Origin: Ligilactobacillus saerimneri DSM 16049
GTDB lineage: Bacteria > Bacillota > Bacilli > Lactobacillales > Lactobacillaceae
Length of the DNA: 64,000 nucleotides
Assembly: GCF_000423265.1 (NCBI RefSeq)
Contig: NZ_AUHQ01000001.1
Coordinates: forward strand, 62,001 to 126,000
Direction of reading: 5' to 3'
The notes under the pieces are model-generated. The model was not told the DNA's origin and ran no database searches. It was given only the letters and a program-made list of their open reading frames with translations. Position numbers and translations under genes: made by a program. Shown here piece by piece: positions 25,396-35,307 of the stretch; positions within the stretch are counted from its first letter, which is position 1; every line of letters starts with the position of its first letter.

Positions 25396-27459
25396 TTATT
25401 TGTAACCATCGCTTGATTGGACCATCTTCCAGTATTCTTCATAAATCTGGTGTACTACATTCATGTTAATAGCAGATTCACTACTTAAACCTGGGAAGGC
25501 TACGGCAACAACCACCTGTGGATCATTATAAGGTGCATAAGAAATTGCACTTAACGTAGTAGTTGGCGTTGTGCCATGAAATGTATCGGCAGTACCACTT
25601 TTAGCAGCTACTTCCGGTTTCAAGTCTTGCAATTTTCTCCCCGTCCGGTAATTACTTGTTCCGTGAACCACTTTATAGAAACCAGTCTTTACAACATTCC
25701 ATTGGGCTGATGTTGCCGGAACTACGTTTAACACTTTCGGTTGTGCCTCATATTCGATTGCCCCTAGTGTCCCATCTGGATTGGTTTGGCGAATAGACTG
25801 CAAAATATGCGGTTGTAACCGATAACCGCCATTGGCCACCGTTGACATATACTGGGCTAATTGAATTGTTGTATATGAATCATACTGTCCAAATGACAAG
25901 TCAAGTGCCTTACCAATATCTGACTTGGTTGATGGCCCTTCGTACCCAGCTGATTCACCAGGAATATCGACCCCTGTCTTGACCCCTAAACCGAATTGCC
26001 GGAAATGAGCCCGTAAGGTATTGAAGACCGTCGGTGACATAGTCAAACTCTTGCCCGGTGCGTAGTTGAAATGTCCTTCTAACATCGCCAATTTCATCAT
26101 ATAAGCGTTAGAAGATACCATCAGCGCATCTGAAGCCGTCAAAGCCATGTTAGTTCCACCAGACCGGTTGAACCACGATGACTTGGTTGGCGTGCCTGCA
26201 ATTTTAATTGGCTCATCGACCAAAGTACTGTTAGATGGAGTAATAACTCCTTGTTGCAAGGCCCCCATAACAGTTGCCCCTTTAACAACGGACCCCATAA
26301 CAAATGACTGGTTAATCGCACCTAAGGCATTTTCGGTAACTTTTCCAGTGGAAAGGTTACGTGAAGCACCACCCATAGCCAAGATCGCCCCTGTATTAGG
26401 GTTCATGACCACTGCGTAAGCACCAGGTGAATATGCATTGCCAGCACCAGCGGATCTAGCAGCACTGTAAACAATATCCTGAACCTTCTTTTGGAAAGCA
26501 GCGTTGATCGTCAGAACGACACTGTCACCTTGCTTACCACCGTACTCTTTAATTTCCTTAGTGATTTTCCCATTCTGGGTTTCAACCTTAACGATTGATT
26601 TCGAACCCTTTAAGACATTTTCATATTCGGATTCGATATAACTTGAACCAACTCGGTCGTTGCGTGAGTAACCTGCTGCCAGCAATTGGTTAATCTTATC
26701 AGAAGGTAACCCTTGCTTTTCGGTTGTTACCGTCCCAATTACAGACTTGATTGAACTCCCATCTGGATAACTCCGTGACCATGCTGTCCCAATCTTGATT
26801 CCAGGGAGCGATGACAAATGCGATCCAACATCAGCCATTTCTTGGTCTGATACGCCCGATGATTTCAAATACACCGTTGACAGTGAGTAAGCCCCACTCA
26901 TTTTGGAATAGAGCACTGCTGCCTGCTTCTGACGGGAAGTGTAATTAGCTGTCAACTTATGGCGTTTAATATAAGCAATTTCTTCCTTATATAAAGTTGA
27001 TTTATCTAACTTAGTCGCCCCCGAAATGTGCTTGTCAACAGCAACCTGGTGCTTGTTAACAGCTAAATAATAATCAGCTTCGTTGGTAGCGGTTAACTGG
27101 GATGTGCTTACTTTAATATAGCCAACTAATTTATTAGCTAGATGATACATCTCTCCGTTGGTTACTGTTAATGGCTTGGTATAAGTGATGGCCCGTGAAG
27201 TATTATTAGCAGCCACCAGCTTGCCCGTCGAGTCGTAAATCATCCCTCTTTCAACATCCCGCAACTCTGTCCGGGTATTGCCACTGTTGGCCTCAGCTTC
27301 ATACTTATCCCCGTTGATAATTTGGAGCTGGGCTAAGCGACCAATTAAAGCAGCGAACAGCAAGAAGACAATAAAAAACAAAAAATTCAGACGAAATGGG
27401 ATGTCTGAATTGCTCCCTGCTGTATTGCGTTTATTTCTTTTGATAAATTTCAATTTCAT
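25396..27459 (-). CDS. Class B penicillin-binding protein (D,D-transpeptidase)
   Basis: Cross-links peptidoglycan; single-pass membrane protein. The N-terminal helix is FLFFIVFLLFAALIGRLAQLQ (about 28-48), followed by the pedestal domain (RTELRDVERGMIYDSTG) and the transpeptidase domain. Active-site motifs are SVVK (in FVMGSVVKGATV), SSN (in ALMVSSNAYMMK) and KSGT (in PEVAAKSGTADTF). The 687 residues and long insertions resemble the PBP2/MrdA-like pbpA/pbp2A of lactobacilli, involved in side-wall growth. It stands alone and diverges from the yfhO gene. Confidence 0.93.
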   Translation of the reverse strand: MKLKFIKRNKRNTAGSNSDIPFRLNFLFFIVFLLFAALIGRLAQLQIINGDKYEAEANSGNTRTELRDVERGMIYDSTGKLVAANNTSRAITYTKPLTVTNGEMYHLANKLVGYIKVSTSQLTATNEADYYLAVNKHQVAVDKHISGATKLDKSTLYKEEIAYIKRHKLTANYTSRQKQAAVLYSKMSGAYSLSTVYLKSSGVSDQEMADVGSHLSSLPGIKIGTAWSRSYPDGSSIKSVIGTVTTEKQGLPSDKINQLLAAGYSRNDRVGSSYIESEYENVLKGSKSIVKVETQNGKITKEIKEYGGKQGDSVVLTINAAFQKKVQDIVYSAARSAGAGNAYSPGAYAVVMNPNTGAILAMGGASRNLSTGKVTENALGAINQSFVMGSVVKGATVMGALQQGVITPSNSTLVDEPIKIAGTPTKSSWFNRSGGTNMALTASDALMVSSNAYMMKLAMLEGHFNYAPGKSLTMSPTVFNTLRAHFRQFGLGVKTGVDIPGESAGYEGPSTKSDIGKALDLSFGQYDSYTTIQLAQYMSTVANGGYRLQPHILQSIRQTNPDGTLGAIEYEAQPKVLNVVPATSAQWNVVKTGFYKVVHGTSNYRTGRKLQDLKPEVAAKSGTADTFHGTTPTTTLSAISYAPYNDPQVVVAVAFPGLSSESAINMNVVHQIYEEYWKMVQSSDGYK

Positions 27460-27724
27460 AACTCCTTACGGTTACTTGAAAGTATCAATAATCCTCTTTA
27501 ATAACTACATAATAATACCATAAACCCCCTAGCAAAAACAGGCACAACCCGGCGACAAATATCAATTTTTCGTTAAGTTTAACCTAAGTTTATTACTTTT
27601 GTTACTATACTATTTATCTTTAAAATATATTCTATTCTCGGACCAATCGTCTCGTCCTTAACCTAGCCAAGATGGGAACAATCCACTATCATTAAGGATG
27701 ACATTACATTTGAGGTGACATTTT

Positions 27725-30340
27725 ATGATTGCAGACATCAAGAAAAAATTACACAATACGTATCCTTACTGGTTGAGTTTTCTTTTACCAGTCGGGCTGA
27801 TGCTTGCATACTTCATTTCACGTTCGATGTATCCATTTGGATCTTCCAGTCTATTAACCGTAGACCTGGGTCAACAATATATTGATTTCTTTGCTTTTTA
27901 TCGGCACGCTTTATTACATTCACCCACTAGCTTTTTCTACTCTTTTTCTAAAGCTATCGGGGGCAACATGCTGGGCGAATGGGCATACTATCTTTTAAGC
28001 CCCTTCAACCTTATCTTCTTATTTTTCCCTGACAAACAGCTCCTAACTGGGGTCATGCTCGTCACTCTGCTTAAATACGGCTGTGCTGGTCTTTCATTTG
28101 CCTACCTTCTTACCCAGTTACGGCTTGGAAAACGCCCCCTGATCCCTGCTTTTGCAACTTGTTATGCCCTAATGGGGTGGGGAATTGCCAACCAACTTAA
28201 CCTTTTATGGCTTGATGTCTTGGTCTTTCTTCCCTTAGTGGTTACCTACCTCATACTCCTCTTGCAAGAAAAGCAGCACCTAGCTTATAGTCTTTGGTTA
28301 GCGCTGTTAATTATTAGCAATTACTACATGGGATATATGGTATGCATCTTCTTAGTCCTATTTTTTGCTTGGTACGAATTAACCTACACTCACCACTGGC
28401 AAAAATTGGCTCGTGATCTCTGGCTATTTACATCCCGCTCTCTCTTAGGCGCTGGCCTTGCCGGAGTGATCTTACTGCCTACCCTCTATTCCCTCACAAC
28501 AAGTAAAGGGACTTATACTGAAACCACTATCCACTGGACGCTGGAATATCAGCCCCTCAAAATGATTACCAAGTTCATCATTGGTGCGTTTAATTTCAAC
28601 CAGATGCCCAAGGGCTTACCTAATCTTTTTGTTGGAAGCTGCGCCCTATTTGGCTTTATTCTGTATTTTTGCCTTCGGCATATCAGTTGGCGCGAAAAAT
28701 TGGCTACTGGTCTAGTATCGACATTTTTAATATTATCATTGTGCTTTGAACCCCTTGATCTGCTCTGGCATGGGATGCAGTTTCCTGTTTGGTACCCTTA
28801 TCGCTTCTCTTATATTGTTAGCTTCTGGATTATCTTCATTGCTTGCCGGGCTTTTTCACAAACGCAACTCAATCTTACCTGGAGTGCTTCTGCCCTGATT
28901 ATTATCCTCTATGGTGGGATGATCGCCTATACTTGGTTGCACAAAGCCAAATTTGATTACTTGACTGCTAGCAATATTATCATCACGGGGCTGTTGGGTG
29001 TGGTCACTTTGATGATCCTTTGGCTCGACAGCCATTCCCAACCACTGGACAAAATTAAGTGTGGTTTATTGTTTTTAGTCATGGTAGTAGAAATATTTGT
29101 TAACGCCACTAATTCATTGAAAAATATTTCATACTTATCCGTTCAAGACTACACTCTCCCAAGTACCGCATTGAAAGCTGATAGCACTTACTTACACCAC
29201 CACGATTCCTCGTGGTACCGTGTAGCGCAAACGTATGAACGTACCAAAAATGACGGTCTGGCCCATAATCTCAATACTGGTTCATATTTCAGCTCAGCGT
29301 TAGAAAAAAGCATTCCTGATTTCTACGGACAAATTGGTCAACCTGATGGTGACAACTATGTCACTTACACTGGGGGAACAGCTATTACTGATGCTTTGAT
29401 GGACTACAAGTACTACCTTACCCCCCAGGACGTGACTAGCAAAGCAGTGGCTAATGTCACCGGCGAAAACGTCCGTGTTCAGAGCATGCTTCCTTTATAC
29501 GGAACAAAGGCTACTTTAATTTATAAAAATTCTTTGACGACAAGCATTGCCTATGCGGCCTCGCCCCTTATCAAGAAAATACAAACTCTGTATAACAACC
29601 CCGTGGCCTATCAGACTAACTGGTTAAATGCTGTGTCCGCTTCAATGCCTTCAACGACTTACTTCACAGCTGCCAACTTTGATTTAGTTTCCTTTACTAA
29701 CGTCAAGGAACAAACTACTCTCACCGGTGCTAATCTCACTAAAATCACCGCTGATAAGGCAGCGCAAGTTAACTTTCGTTTCAAGGCCAAGACAAATAAT
29801 ACTTACTACATCACTTTAGGCAGTGGGTTGGATAAGGATAATGTCGACTTATATCTTAACGGTCATCCTTTACGGTATTACAGTACATTCCGCCATACTG
29901 TTATTGTTCCTTTGGCAAGTCATGCTAAGGGTCAGACCTTTACCTTGAGCGCACACTTTAAGAAAAATAGCCTCTGGCTCAATGACTTTGTCTTATATCA
30001 AATGAACGACAGCTTAGTTAAACAAAAAATCCAGCAAGTCCAAAAGCACACACTCCATATCCAGCGGTATAATGCCCACCAAATTACGGGAACCATTACA
30101 ATGCCAAACGGAAAAATTTTGACTACTACTATCCCTTATGACAAGGGGTGGCACATTAAGGTTGATGGTAAAAAAGTTACTCCATACCAAGTACAAAATA
30201 CATTTTTAGCCTTCAATATTGCCCCTGGCAAGCATAAAATTACCATGACTTACTGGCCGCCTTTGCTTGGAGTTGGCTTATTAGTAACCATCACTTCACT
30301 AGTGATCACTAGCTACCTATATTGGCGACGTACACATTAA
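27725..30340 (+). CDS. yfhO: YfhO-family multi-pass membrane protein
   Basis: An 871-residue protein of the YfhO family, which is linked to glycosylation of lipoteichoic acid or other wall polymers (GT-C-like fold). It starts with a short cytosolic stretch, a helix near WLSFLLPVGLMLAYFI and then about a dozen membrane helices to residue 480. A large extracellular domain follows (about 480-840) and a last helix near the C-terminus (LGVGLLVTITSLVITSYLYW). An early acidic motif LLTVDLGQQYIDFF is typical. A GAGGTGA site precedes the ATG. It is a stand-alone plus-strand gene beside the PBP and dlt genes. The exact substrate is unknown. Confidence 0.87.
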   Translation: MIADIKKKLHNTYPYWLSFLLPVGLMLAYFISRSMYPFGSSSLLTVDLGQQYIDFFAFYRHALLHSPTSFFYSFSKAIGGNMLGEWAYYLLSPFNLIFLFFPDKQLLTGVMLVTLLKYGCAGLSFAYLLTQLRLGKRPLIPAFATCYALMGWGIANQLNLLWLDVLVFLPLVVTYLILLLQEKQHLAYSLWLALLIISNYYMGYMVCIFLVLFFAWYELTYTHHWQKLARDLWLFTSRSLLGAGLAGVILLPTLYSLTTSKGTYTETTIHWTLEYQPLKMITKFIIGAFNFNQMPKGLPNLFVGSCALFGFILYFCLRHISWREKLATGLVSTFLILSLCFEPLDLLWHGMQFPVWYPYRFSYIVSFWIIFIACRAFSQTQLNLTWSASALIIILYGGMIAYTWLHKAKFDYLTASNIIITGLLGVVTLMILWLDSHSQPLDKIKCGLLFLVMVVEIFVNATNSLKNISYLSVQDYTLPSTALKADSTYLHHHDSSWYRVAQTYERTKNDGLAHNLNTGSYFSSALEKSIPDFYGQIGQPDGDNYVTYTGGTAITDALMDYKYYLTPQDVTSKAVANVTGENVRVQSMLPLYGTKATLIYKNSLTTSIAYAASPLIKKIQTLYNNPVAYQTNWLNAVSASMPSTTYFTAANFDLVSFTNVKEQTTLTGANLTKITADKAAQVNFRFKAKTNNTYYITLGSGLDKDNVDLYLNGHPLRYYSTFRHTVIVPLASHAKGQTFTLSAHFKKNSLWLNDFVLYQMNDSLVKQKIQQVQKHTLHIQRYNAHQITGTITMPNGKILTTTIPYDKGWHIKVDGKKVTPYQVQNTFLAFNIAPGKHKITMTYWPPLLGVGLLVTITSLVITSYLYWRRTH

Positions 30341-30356
30341 CTCATAATATTCTCTA

Positions 30357-30391
30357 AAACCACCTGGGTGTTTTTTCCCTAGGTGGTTTTT
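30357..30391 (+). terminator. Terminator of yfhO
   Basis: AAACCACCTGGG / CCTAGGTGGTTTTT hairpin with a terminal T run, 16 bases after the yfhO stop. Confidence 0.85.
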
Positions 30392-30639
30392 CTGTCTAGT
30401 TATTATTTTTTAATTTTAACTTTTGGCATTGAAGCTCAGCGTAGAATTTTTCCTCGGGAATGTTTTTTCTGTGGCTCCCCTTTTCTACCTGATACGGCAT
30501 AGCGAATAATAGGCGTCTCTTTTCTAACTACCAAAGCAAAATCAACATTTTCCTCGCATCGCTTTTTCTACATGTCATATTGTGTTTGCTAAAAGCAAGT
30601 GTAGTCCTGTGATCGTTTTTGTGAAGAAATTTTACAACT
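30392..30639. other. Gene-poor intergenic stretch between yfhO and dltD
   Basis: About 250 bases between two terminators that face each other, with no supported gene. A minus-strand frame without a start codon runs open for 43 codons (30436-30567). It reads like coding sequence in part (VRKETPIIRYAVSGRKGEP), but an ATG-initiated frame nearby stops early. It may be a decayed fragment or chance. Confidence 0.4.
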
Positions 30640-30669
30640 AAAAAATTCCCACCCGTTAGGGATGAGAAT
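30640..30669 (-). terminator. Terminator of the dlt operon
   Basis: On the minus strand ATTCTCATCCC-TAAC-GGGTGGGAAT (with a G-T pair) is followed by a T6 run, about 20 bases after the dltD stop. Confidence 0.75.
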
Positions 30670-30687
30670 CTTCGTCGAACTATCTAT

Positions 30688-31968
30688 TTAATTTTTAGCT
30701 AGGTAATGGTTCAGTTGGCTATTAGCCATATCCTGCCATTGCTTACTATAAAAATAGTCATTCATTTGGTAGTGAGGCTGTTGGTATTTTCCTTCCAGGA
30801 ATGGAGCCACGTGTTGGTCAACCTTTAACCATCCCCGCCACCCCAAGTGGATAGTGTCTTGCATGAAGAAGTCTTCTCCACCATCGTTGGATAAGTCGAC
30901 AATATTAGTAAACCCTTGGGACCGCAATTGATAATTAATCTTACGGTCAAACTGGCGTAACATCGCCATCGACAAGCCGGTATATTGTGACCAGCGTTTA
31001 TTAACTGGTGGAATGACAAACATAACGTCCATATTATCCTTATGGAACTGGTTCAAAACCAATTGGAAATCGGCAAACTCAGGTGATTGAACGTAGTTAA
31101 AGTTCTTTTGTTCACCCTTCAACTTACGATAATTCCCCTTAAGGCGCTTATTCCAGAATTTATTGCTTACCCGGAACTGGTTGCCGGTAGTTGCTTTATC
31201 TCCCATTTCATAAGCAATTGCATCCAACCGCTTAACGTTATATGGTGACGATGGCAACTGACCGGCCGCCTTATTAATCCGATCTGTCCGGTTTTTCATC
31301 GATAACGTTGAGAACCACCGATCCTGATTAGCTAAGGAATTCTTCTCAAGCTGCAAGTATGTGCGGTCTGCTTTAGATAGTTGTTTACCATCGGCAATCT
31401 TTTTTACCATCAAGTCCAACTGTGAGTCCGCCTTGTCAACTTGCATGTCCAGTAAACGTTGGGCTGCATACCGGTCATCCCTATTGTTAGTGGCCTGTAA
31501 CAACCATGTAACGGTCTGCAAATTGGAATGATATTGCATAAATGCAATCGGATTCTGCCCTTGCTTAACAAACCACTGAGGTGACACAATCATCACTGCT
31601 TTTTTGTTTTGCAACTCATGGTTAACTCCTTGCATTCCCCAATAATGGGCTAACGATTGGGAACCAGCTGCCCCCAAGAGAAATGGACGATAGTCGCGGT
31701 GATAATGCTGGGCCAACACCGACGGATGGAAACTGTCCATCCGGGATAACTCTGACGATCCCATAAATGGAACATAATTTTCTGTTAGTGCTTGCTGCTT
31801 AACCGCTACACCCTTGAATACATTCTTAGATTGAGAGACAGCAGCCCGTTCAATCGTCCGGTGATTAAAACCACTAGATGCAAATGGAATAATCAAAACA
31901 GCAACAACTAAAAGAGCAGCCAAAATTACCGGGCCAAATATTTTGAATAAAGCTCTTCTAATTTTCAT
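30688..31968 (-). CDS. dltD: D-alanyl transfer protein DltD
   Basis: Extracellular, membrane-anchored SGNH-type protein that passes D-alanine onto teichoic acids. The N-terminal anchor helix is ILAALLVVAVLIIPFASSG (about 15-33). The nucleophile serine lies in YVPFMGSSELSRMDSFHPS, and the Asp/His pair in FFMQDTIHLGWRGWLKVD near the C-terminus. The 426 residues are normal. Last gene of the dlt operon; its ATG overlaps the dltC stop. Confidence 0.96.
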   Translation of the reverse strand: MKIRRALFKIFGPVILAALLVVAVLIIPFASSGFNHRTIERAAVSQSKNVFKGVAVKQQALTENYVPFMGSSELSRMDSFHPSVLAQHYHRDYRPFLLGAAGSQSLAHYWGMQGVNHELQNKKAVMIVSPQWFVKQGQNPIAFMQYHSNLQTVTWLLQATNNRDDRYAAQRLLDMQVDKADSQLDLMVKKIADGKQLSKADRTYLQLEKNSLANQDRWFSTLSMKNRTDRINKAAGQLPSSPYNVKRLDAIAYEMGDKATTGNQFRVSNKFWNKRLKGNYRKLKGEQKNFNYVQSPEFADFQLVLNQFHKDNMDVMFVIPPVNKRWSQYTGLSMAMLRQFDRKINYQLRSQGFTNIVDLSNDGGEDFFMQDTIHLGWRGWLKVDQHVAPFLEGKYQQPHYQMNDYFYSKQWQDMANSQLNHYLAKN

Positions 31969-32198
31969 TATCCTAATTCTTCAACCTTTGCAATGATCTT
32001 ATTTGGTGTATCCCATTCAGAGCGTTCAAATTCAGATACTGGCACATCAACCCCTAATTGCGTTTGGAGTTCCAGCAATAATTGAACTGTTGCCATTGAG
32101 TCAAGCAAACCAGAGTTAAATAATTCTGTATCTAAGTTAGTCTTAACTTCATCACTACCTGTTAAATCAGCCAAAATATCTAAAACTGTATCTTTCAT
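31968..32198 (-). CDS. dltC: D-alanyl carrier protein DltC
   Basis: A 76-residue acyl-carrier-like protein that takes D-alanine from DltA. The phosphopantetheine serine is in [19 protein letters not shown]. It lies 20 bases downstream of dltB, with GGAG upstream, and overlaps dltD. Confidence 0.96.
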   Translation of the reverse strand: MKDTVLDILADLTGSDEVKTNLDTELFNSGLLDSMATVQLLLELQTQLGVDVPVSEFERSEWDTPNKIIAKVEELG

Positions 32199-32217
32199 TG
32201 TTATTTACTCCTTTATC

Positions 32218-33417
32218 TTAATGCATGAAATATAACTTATCAAAAAAGCCTGAGAAAATTAGGAAACTAAAGCACACTAGGTTAAAGGTCAGGAAGATCG
32301 CAAACATCTCCGTGAACTTATTATGTGGGATTGCTTGCCGATGTTTCTTCTTGAAGCGTAACCACATATCGTTGATGATGATTGCACAAGCATGGAAAAT
32401 CCCGTAGACAATATAGTACCAAGTCAATCCATGCCAAATTCCCATGATGAGGAAAAGTGTGATATAGCCAATATTGGCCATTGCCACCCGACTTTTTACC
32501 CACCGTTTCTTCATCATCAAGAACACTAGTCGCATATAGATATAGTCACGGAACCAAAGTGACAAAGTCATATGCCACCGATTCCAGAATTCTTTAATAT
32601 TTTTGGAAATGAACGGTTTGTTAAAGTTAACCGGTGTTTCGATCCCCATAATATAACTTGTCCCTACGGCAAACAAACTATAGCCTGCAAAATCAAAGAA
32701 CAAGTCCATTGAGTAGCAATACATATATGCCACTACCCACCAGGAAAGACCATGATGAGCTAAAGCAATCATTTGAATCTTAGGTAACATCACTGTTCCA
32801 AAGAAATATGCTAACGCAAACTTGTACAGGAAGCCTAGGAAAATGTAATGCACGGCCTTGCCTAACATTGTTAAATACTTATCTTGATCAGGAACCTGGG
32901 TATAATCCTTGATAAAGCGCCGGTACCGATCGATTGGTCCAGAAGAAATAGTGGGAAAGAATAATAAGAATTGTAACGTTAACATTAGGTTAACTTCCTT
33001 AATTGCTCCGTCCCGAATCTCCATAATCATCTGAACTGCTTTAAATGTTAAATATGAGATTCCCAAAAAACTAAAGAGTGAGATTTTCCCTAGCTGGAAC
33101 ACTGGTTCCAACTTGACGATAGCCAGAGGAACTATCGCCAAGAACACTAGCAAATAAAAGACCCAACTGGCGTTTTTCTTCTGCCGATAATGAAAATATC
33201 CAAAGATCAAAGCAACTTCATAAATGATATAGCCAATCAATGAAACACCTTGGATCCAAACATTACCCCCAAAGGTCAAAACTAGAAAAGCTAGCGAAAT
33301 TACTGTTTCATATAAACGATACCGTTTTCCCCGCAACAAACCAATCATGATTGGAAGCAAGGCAACCGTCAAATAGAGAAAGTAGGTTGGATTTTGGTAA
33401 GGTTGCATACTAATCAT
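32218..33417 (-). CDS. dltB: D-alanyl-lipoteichoic acid transporter/acyltransferase DltB
   Basis: MBOAT-family multi-pass membrane protein that moves D-alanine from DltC across the membrane. Several membrane helices are visible, and the MBOAT catalytic histidine lies in LIMGIWHGLTWYYIVYG. The motifs FFPTISSGPIDRYRRF and FKEFWNRWHM-like KEFWNRWHMTLSLWFRDYIY are typical. The 399 residues are normal. It overlaps dltA by 4 bases. Confidence 0.96.
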   Translation of the reverse strand: MISMQPYQNPTYFLYLTVALLPIMIGLLRGKRYRLYETVISLAFLVLTFGGNVWIQGVSLIGYIIYEVALIFGYFHYRQKKNASWVFYLLVFLAIVPLAIVKLEPVFQLGKISLFSFLGISYLTFKAVQMIMEIRDGAIKEVNLMLTLQFLLFFPTISSGPIDRYRRFIKDYTQVPDQDKYLTMLGKAVHYIFLGFLYKFALAYFFGTVMLPKIQMIALAHHGLSWWVVAYMYCYSMDLFFDFAGYSLFAVGTSYIMGIETPVNFNKPFISKNIKEFWNRWHMTLSLWFRDYIYMRLVFLMMKKRWVKSRVAMANIGYITLFLIMGIWHGLTWYYIVYGIFHACAIIINDMWLRFKKKHRQAIPHNKFTEMFAIFLTFNLVCFSFLIFSGFFDKLYFMH

Positions 33418-34952
33418 TTGCCATTGACCTCACTCATCAATAGTTTTCGATCTAACTTGCCATTCGGGGTTAATGGAATCGCATCAACGAATACAAACCG
33501 CCCTGGCATCATATACGACATCATATTTTTTTGTAGTTGTGCCTTGATACTTTGGGTCAACTCACGTTCCTTACCAGCAAAATCTTTGTCTTGGGGCACA
33601 ATATAGGCCACTAGTTGCTGCACTTTGTGGTTAGCTCCATACCGTGGAACTGTGATAGCCTGAGCTACTTCAGCTACATGTGTTAAGTGTTGATCAACCT
33701 CTTCTAGTTCAATTCTGAAGCCATGAAGTTTGACTTGGAAGTCGACCCGACCTTTGTATAAGAGCTGCCCATTCTCATCATATTGACCTAAATCACCAGT
33801 CTTATATGCCCGCTTTCCATCGACTTCGATGAAGGCTTGGTTGGTTTTTTCAGGGTTATTGAGATAACCCTTGGAAACACTCGGCCCCATGATAACAATT
33901 TCGCCATCTTCGCCTTGGTCCACTAACTGGTTATCTTCATTTAGCAGCACTACTGGGGTTCCATTTTTAGGCCAGCCAATTGGTAACCGTTGATAACTAT
34001 CCAAAACTTCATTAGTAATCTCAACTGCTGTCACCGCTACTGTTGTTTCTGTTGGTCCATAGGTATTATAAACGTGTGCCTTAGGGAACCGTTGCTTAAC
34101 TGCAGCTGCAGTGGCATGCGTTAGTTCCTCACCACAGAACAAAATATTCTTGATAGTTGGATTGCTCTGTTCATTGAAATCCGGTGAGAGCAAGCACATT
34201 TCGATAAATGAAGGGGTTGAAACCCAGTTTTCAATTTGATATTTGGGCAAAGCAGCAAATAATTCTTTGAAGTTTGCAGTTGTTTCTTGAGGCAAAACAT
34301 CTAACATCCCACCATGAAGTAATGTTGGATACAAATCCATTACCGACAAATCAAATGAATATGGTGGCTGGGATAATGTAACCATTGGGTGGTTAATTCC
34401 AAAATCTTCTGCCATCCAGTCTGTAAAGCTCTGCAAGTTATCGTGACTGATTTGTACCCCCTTTGGCATCCCTGTTGTCCCGGAAGTAAAGATAATATAG
34501 TAAGTATCGTCACCTGCTACATAATCAGCAGGTGTTACCGGATCAACAATGTTTGCACTATTAGTAAAAAGGTGGTCTAATTCATCAGCTGTGATTACCG
34601 GAATGTCCCAATCATTAACGGGTAGATCATTCACAGCCACACAAGCTGCTGGTTGAGCAATTTGCTTGATATCTTGCAGCCGCTTTAATGGCGAGTGCGC
34701 ATCAACCGGAATATAAGCATGTCCGGCCTTAACAATCCCTAGAAAAGTTGCAATCATGGCAAATGTTTGTCCGCCGTACACAATAATCGGTTGTTCTCGT
34801 GAAAGCCCTAATTTTTTAATTCGGGCAGCTAAAGCATCTGAATATTGCTTAAGCTCACCATAAGTATTTTTCTGTCCAAGGAAATTGTAGGCAACCCGTT
34901 CTGGATCATTAACAGCCCAAGAATCAATCTGGGTAATTAAATTAGTTGTCAT
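33414..34952 (-). CDS. dltA: D-alanine--D-alanyl carrier protein ligase DltA
   Basis: Adenylates D-alanine and loads it on DltC. It is an ANL-superfamily enzyme of 512 residues, with P-loop YIIFTSGTTGMPKGVQISH, the motif VYNTYGPTETTVAVTA, the hinge aspartate region AYKTGDLGQYDENGQLLYKGR and the C-terminal catalytic lysine in PLTPNGKLDRK. It follows dltX after 15 bases with GGAGATG upstream. Confidence 0.97.
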   Translation of the reverse strand: MTTNLITQIDSWAVNDPERVAYNFLGQKNTYGELKQYSDALAARIKKLGLSREQPIIVYGGQTFAMIATFLGIVKAGHAYIPVDAHSPLKRLQDIKQIAQPAACVAVNDLPVNDWDIPVITADELDHLFTNSANIVDPVTPADYVAGDDTYYIIFTSGTTGMPKGVQISHDNLQSFTDWMAEDFGINHPMVTLSQPPYSFDLSVMDLYPTLLHGGMLDVLPQETTANFKELFAALPKYQIENWVSTPSFIEMCLLSPDFNEQSNPTIKNILFCGEELTHATAAAVKQRFPKAHVYNTYGPTETTVAVTAVEITNEVLDSYQRLPIGWPKNGTPVVLLNEDNQLVDQGEDGEIVIMGPSVSKGYLNNPEKTNQAFIEVDGKRAYKTGDLGQYDENGQLLYKGRVDFQVKLHGFRIELEEVDQHLTHVAEVAQAITVPRYGANHKVQQLVAYIVPQDKDFAGKERELTQSIKAQLQKNMMSYMMPGRFVFVDAIPLTPNGKLDRKLLMSEVNGK

Positions 34953-34967
34953 TTCTTCATCTCCAAA

Positions 34968-35117
34968 CTAGAACTCATTGTAAATAAAATGAGGTTGATT
35001 AATTCCACTATAACTATATAAGTAAACTAGGAAGAAAATTACAACGAAGTAAAAAACTGTTTTAGCTAGAAAAATTGCTACTTCGTTATTACGTAATTTA
35101 AGCCATAATTCTTTCAT
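34968..35117 (-). CDS. dltX: DltX, teichoic acid D-alanylation microprotein
   Basis: A 49-residue protein starting MKELWLKLRNNEVAIFLAKT, then one membrane helix (VFYFVVIFFLVYLYSYSG) and the C-terminal motif PHFIYNEF that defines DltX. The C-terminus is believed to act as an acyl-carrying motif between DltB and DltD. A GGAGGTC site precedes the ATG. It is the first gene of the operon, short enough to be missed by automatic callers, and lies right before dltA as in other lactobacilli. Confidence 0.9.
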   Translation of the reverse strand: MKELWLKLRNNEVAIFLAKTVFYFVVIFFLVYLYSYSGINQPHFIYNEF

Positions 35118-35220
35118 TCTGACCTCCCTATAAAGTATTAAAATCTTGTATCAACTTCTAACATTGCCCTATTGTTACACTATTGCAAAAAAATTACAAG
35201 GAAGTTTTGGCATTTTATCC

Positions 35221-35242
35221 TAGTTAGTTGAATAACTAACTA
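35221..35242. repeat. Perfect inverted repeat upstream of dltX
   Basis: TAGTTAGTT-GAAT-AACTAACTA: 9-base arms, 4-base loop, no T run of the terminator kind. It lies about 100 bases upstream of dltX, between it and the apt terminator, so it is a candidate operator or mRNA leader hairpin for the dlt operon. I could not identify a convincing dlt promoter near it. Confidence 0.6.
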
Positions 35243-35252
35243 TTATAGTGAC

Positions 35253-35292
35253 AAAAAAAGTTGATTTGACAACGTTTTTCGTGTCAAATCAA
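35253..35292 (-). terminator. Terminator of apt
   Basis: TTGATTTGAC / GTCAAATCAA perfect 10-base arms, loop of 12, then CTTTTTTT on the minus strand, 16 bases after the apt stop. Confidence 0.9.
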
Positions 35293-35307
35293 TTTCTAAA
35301 GAATTGT

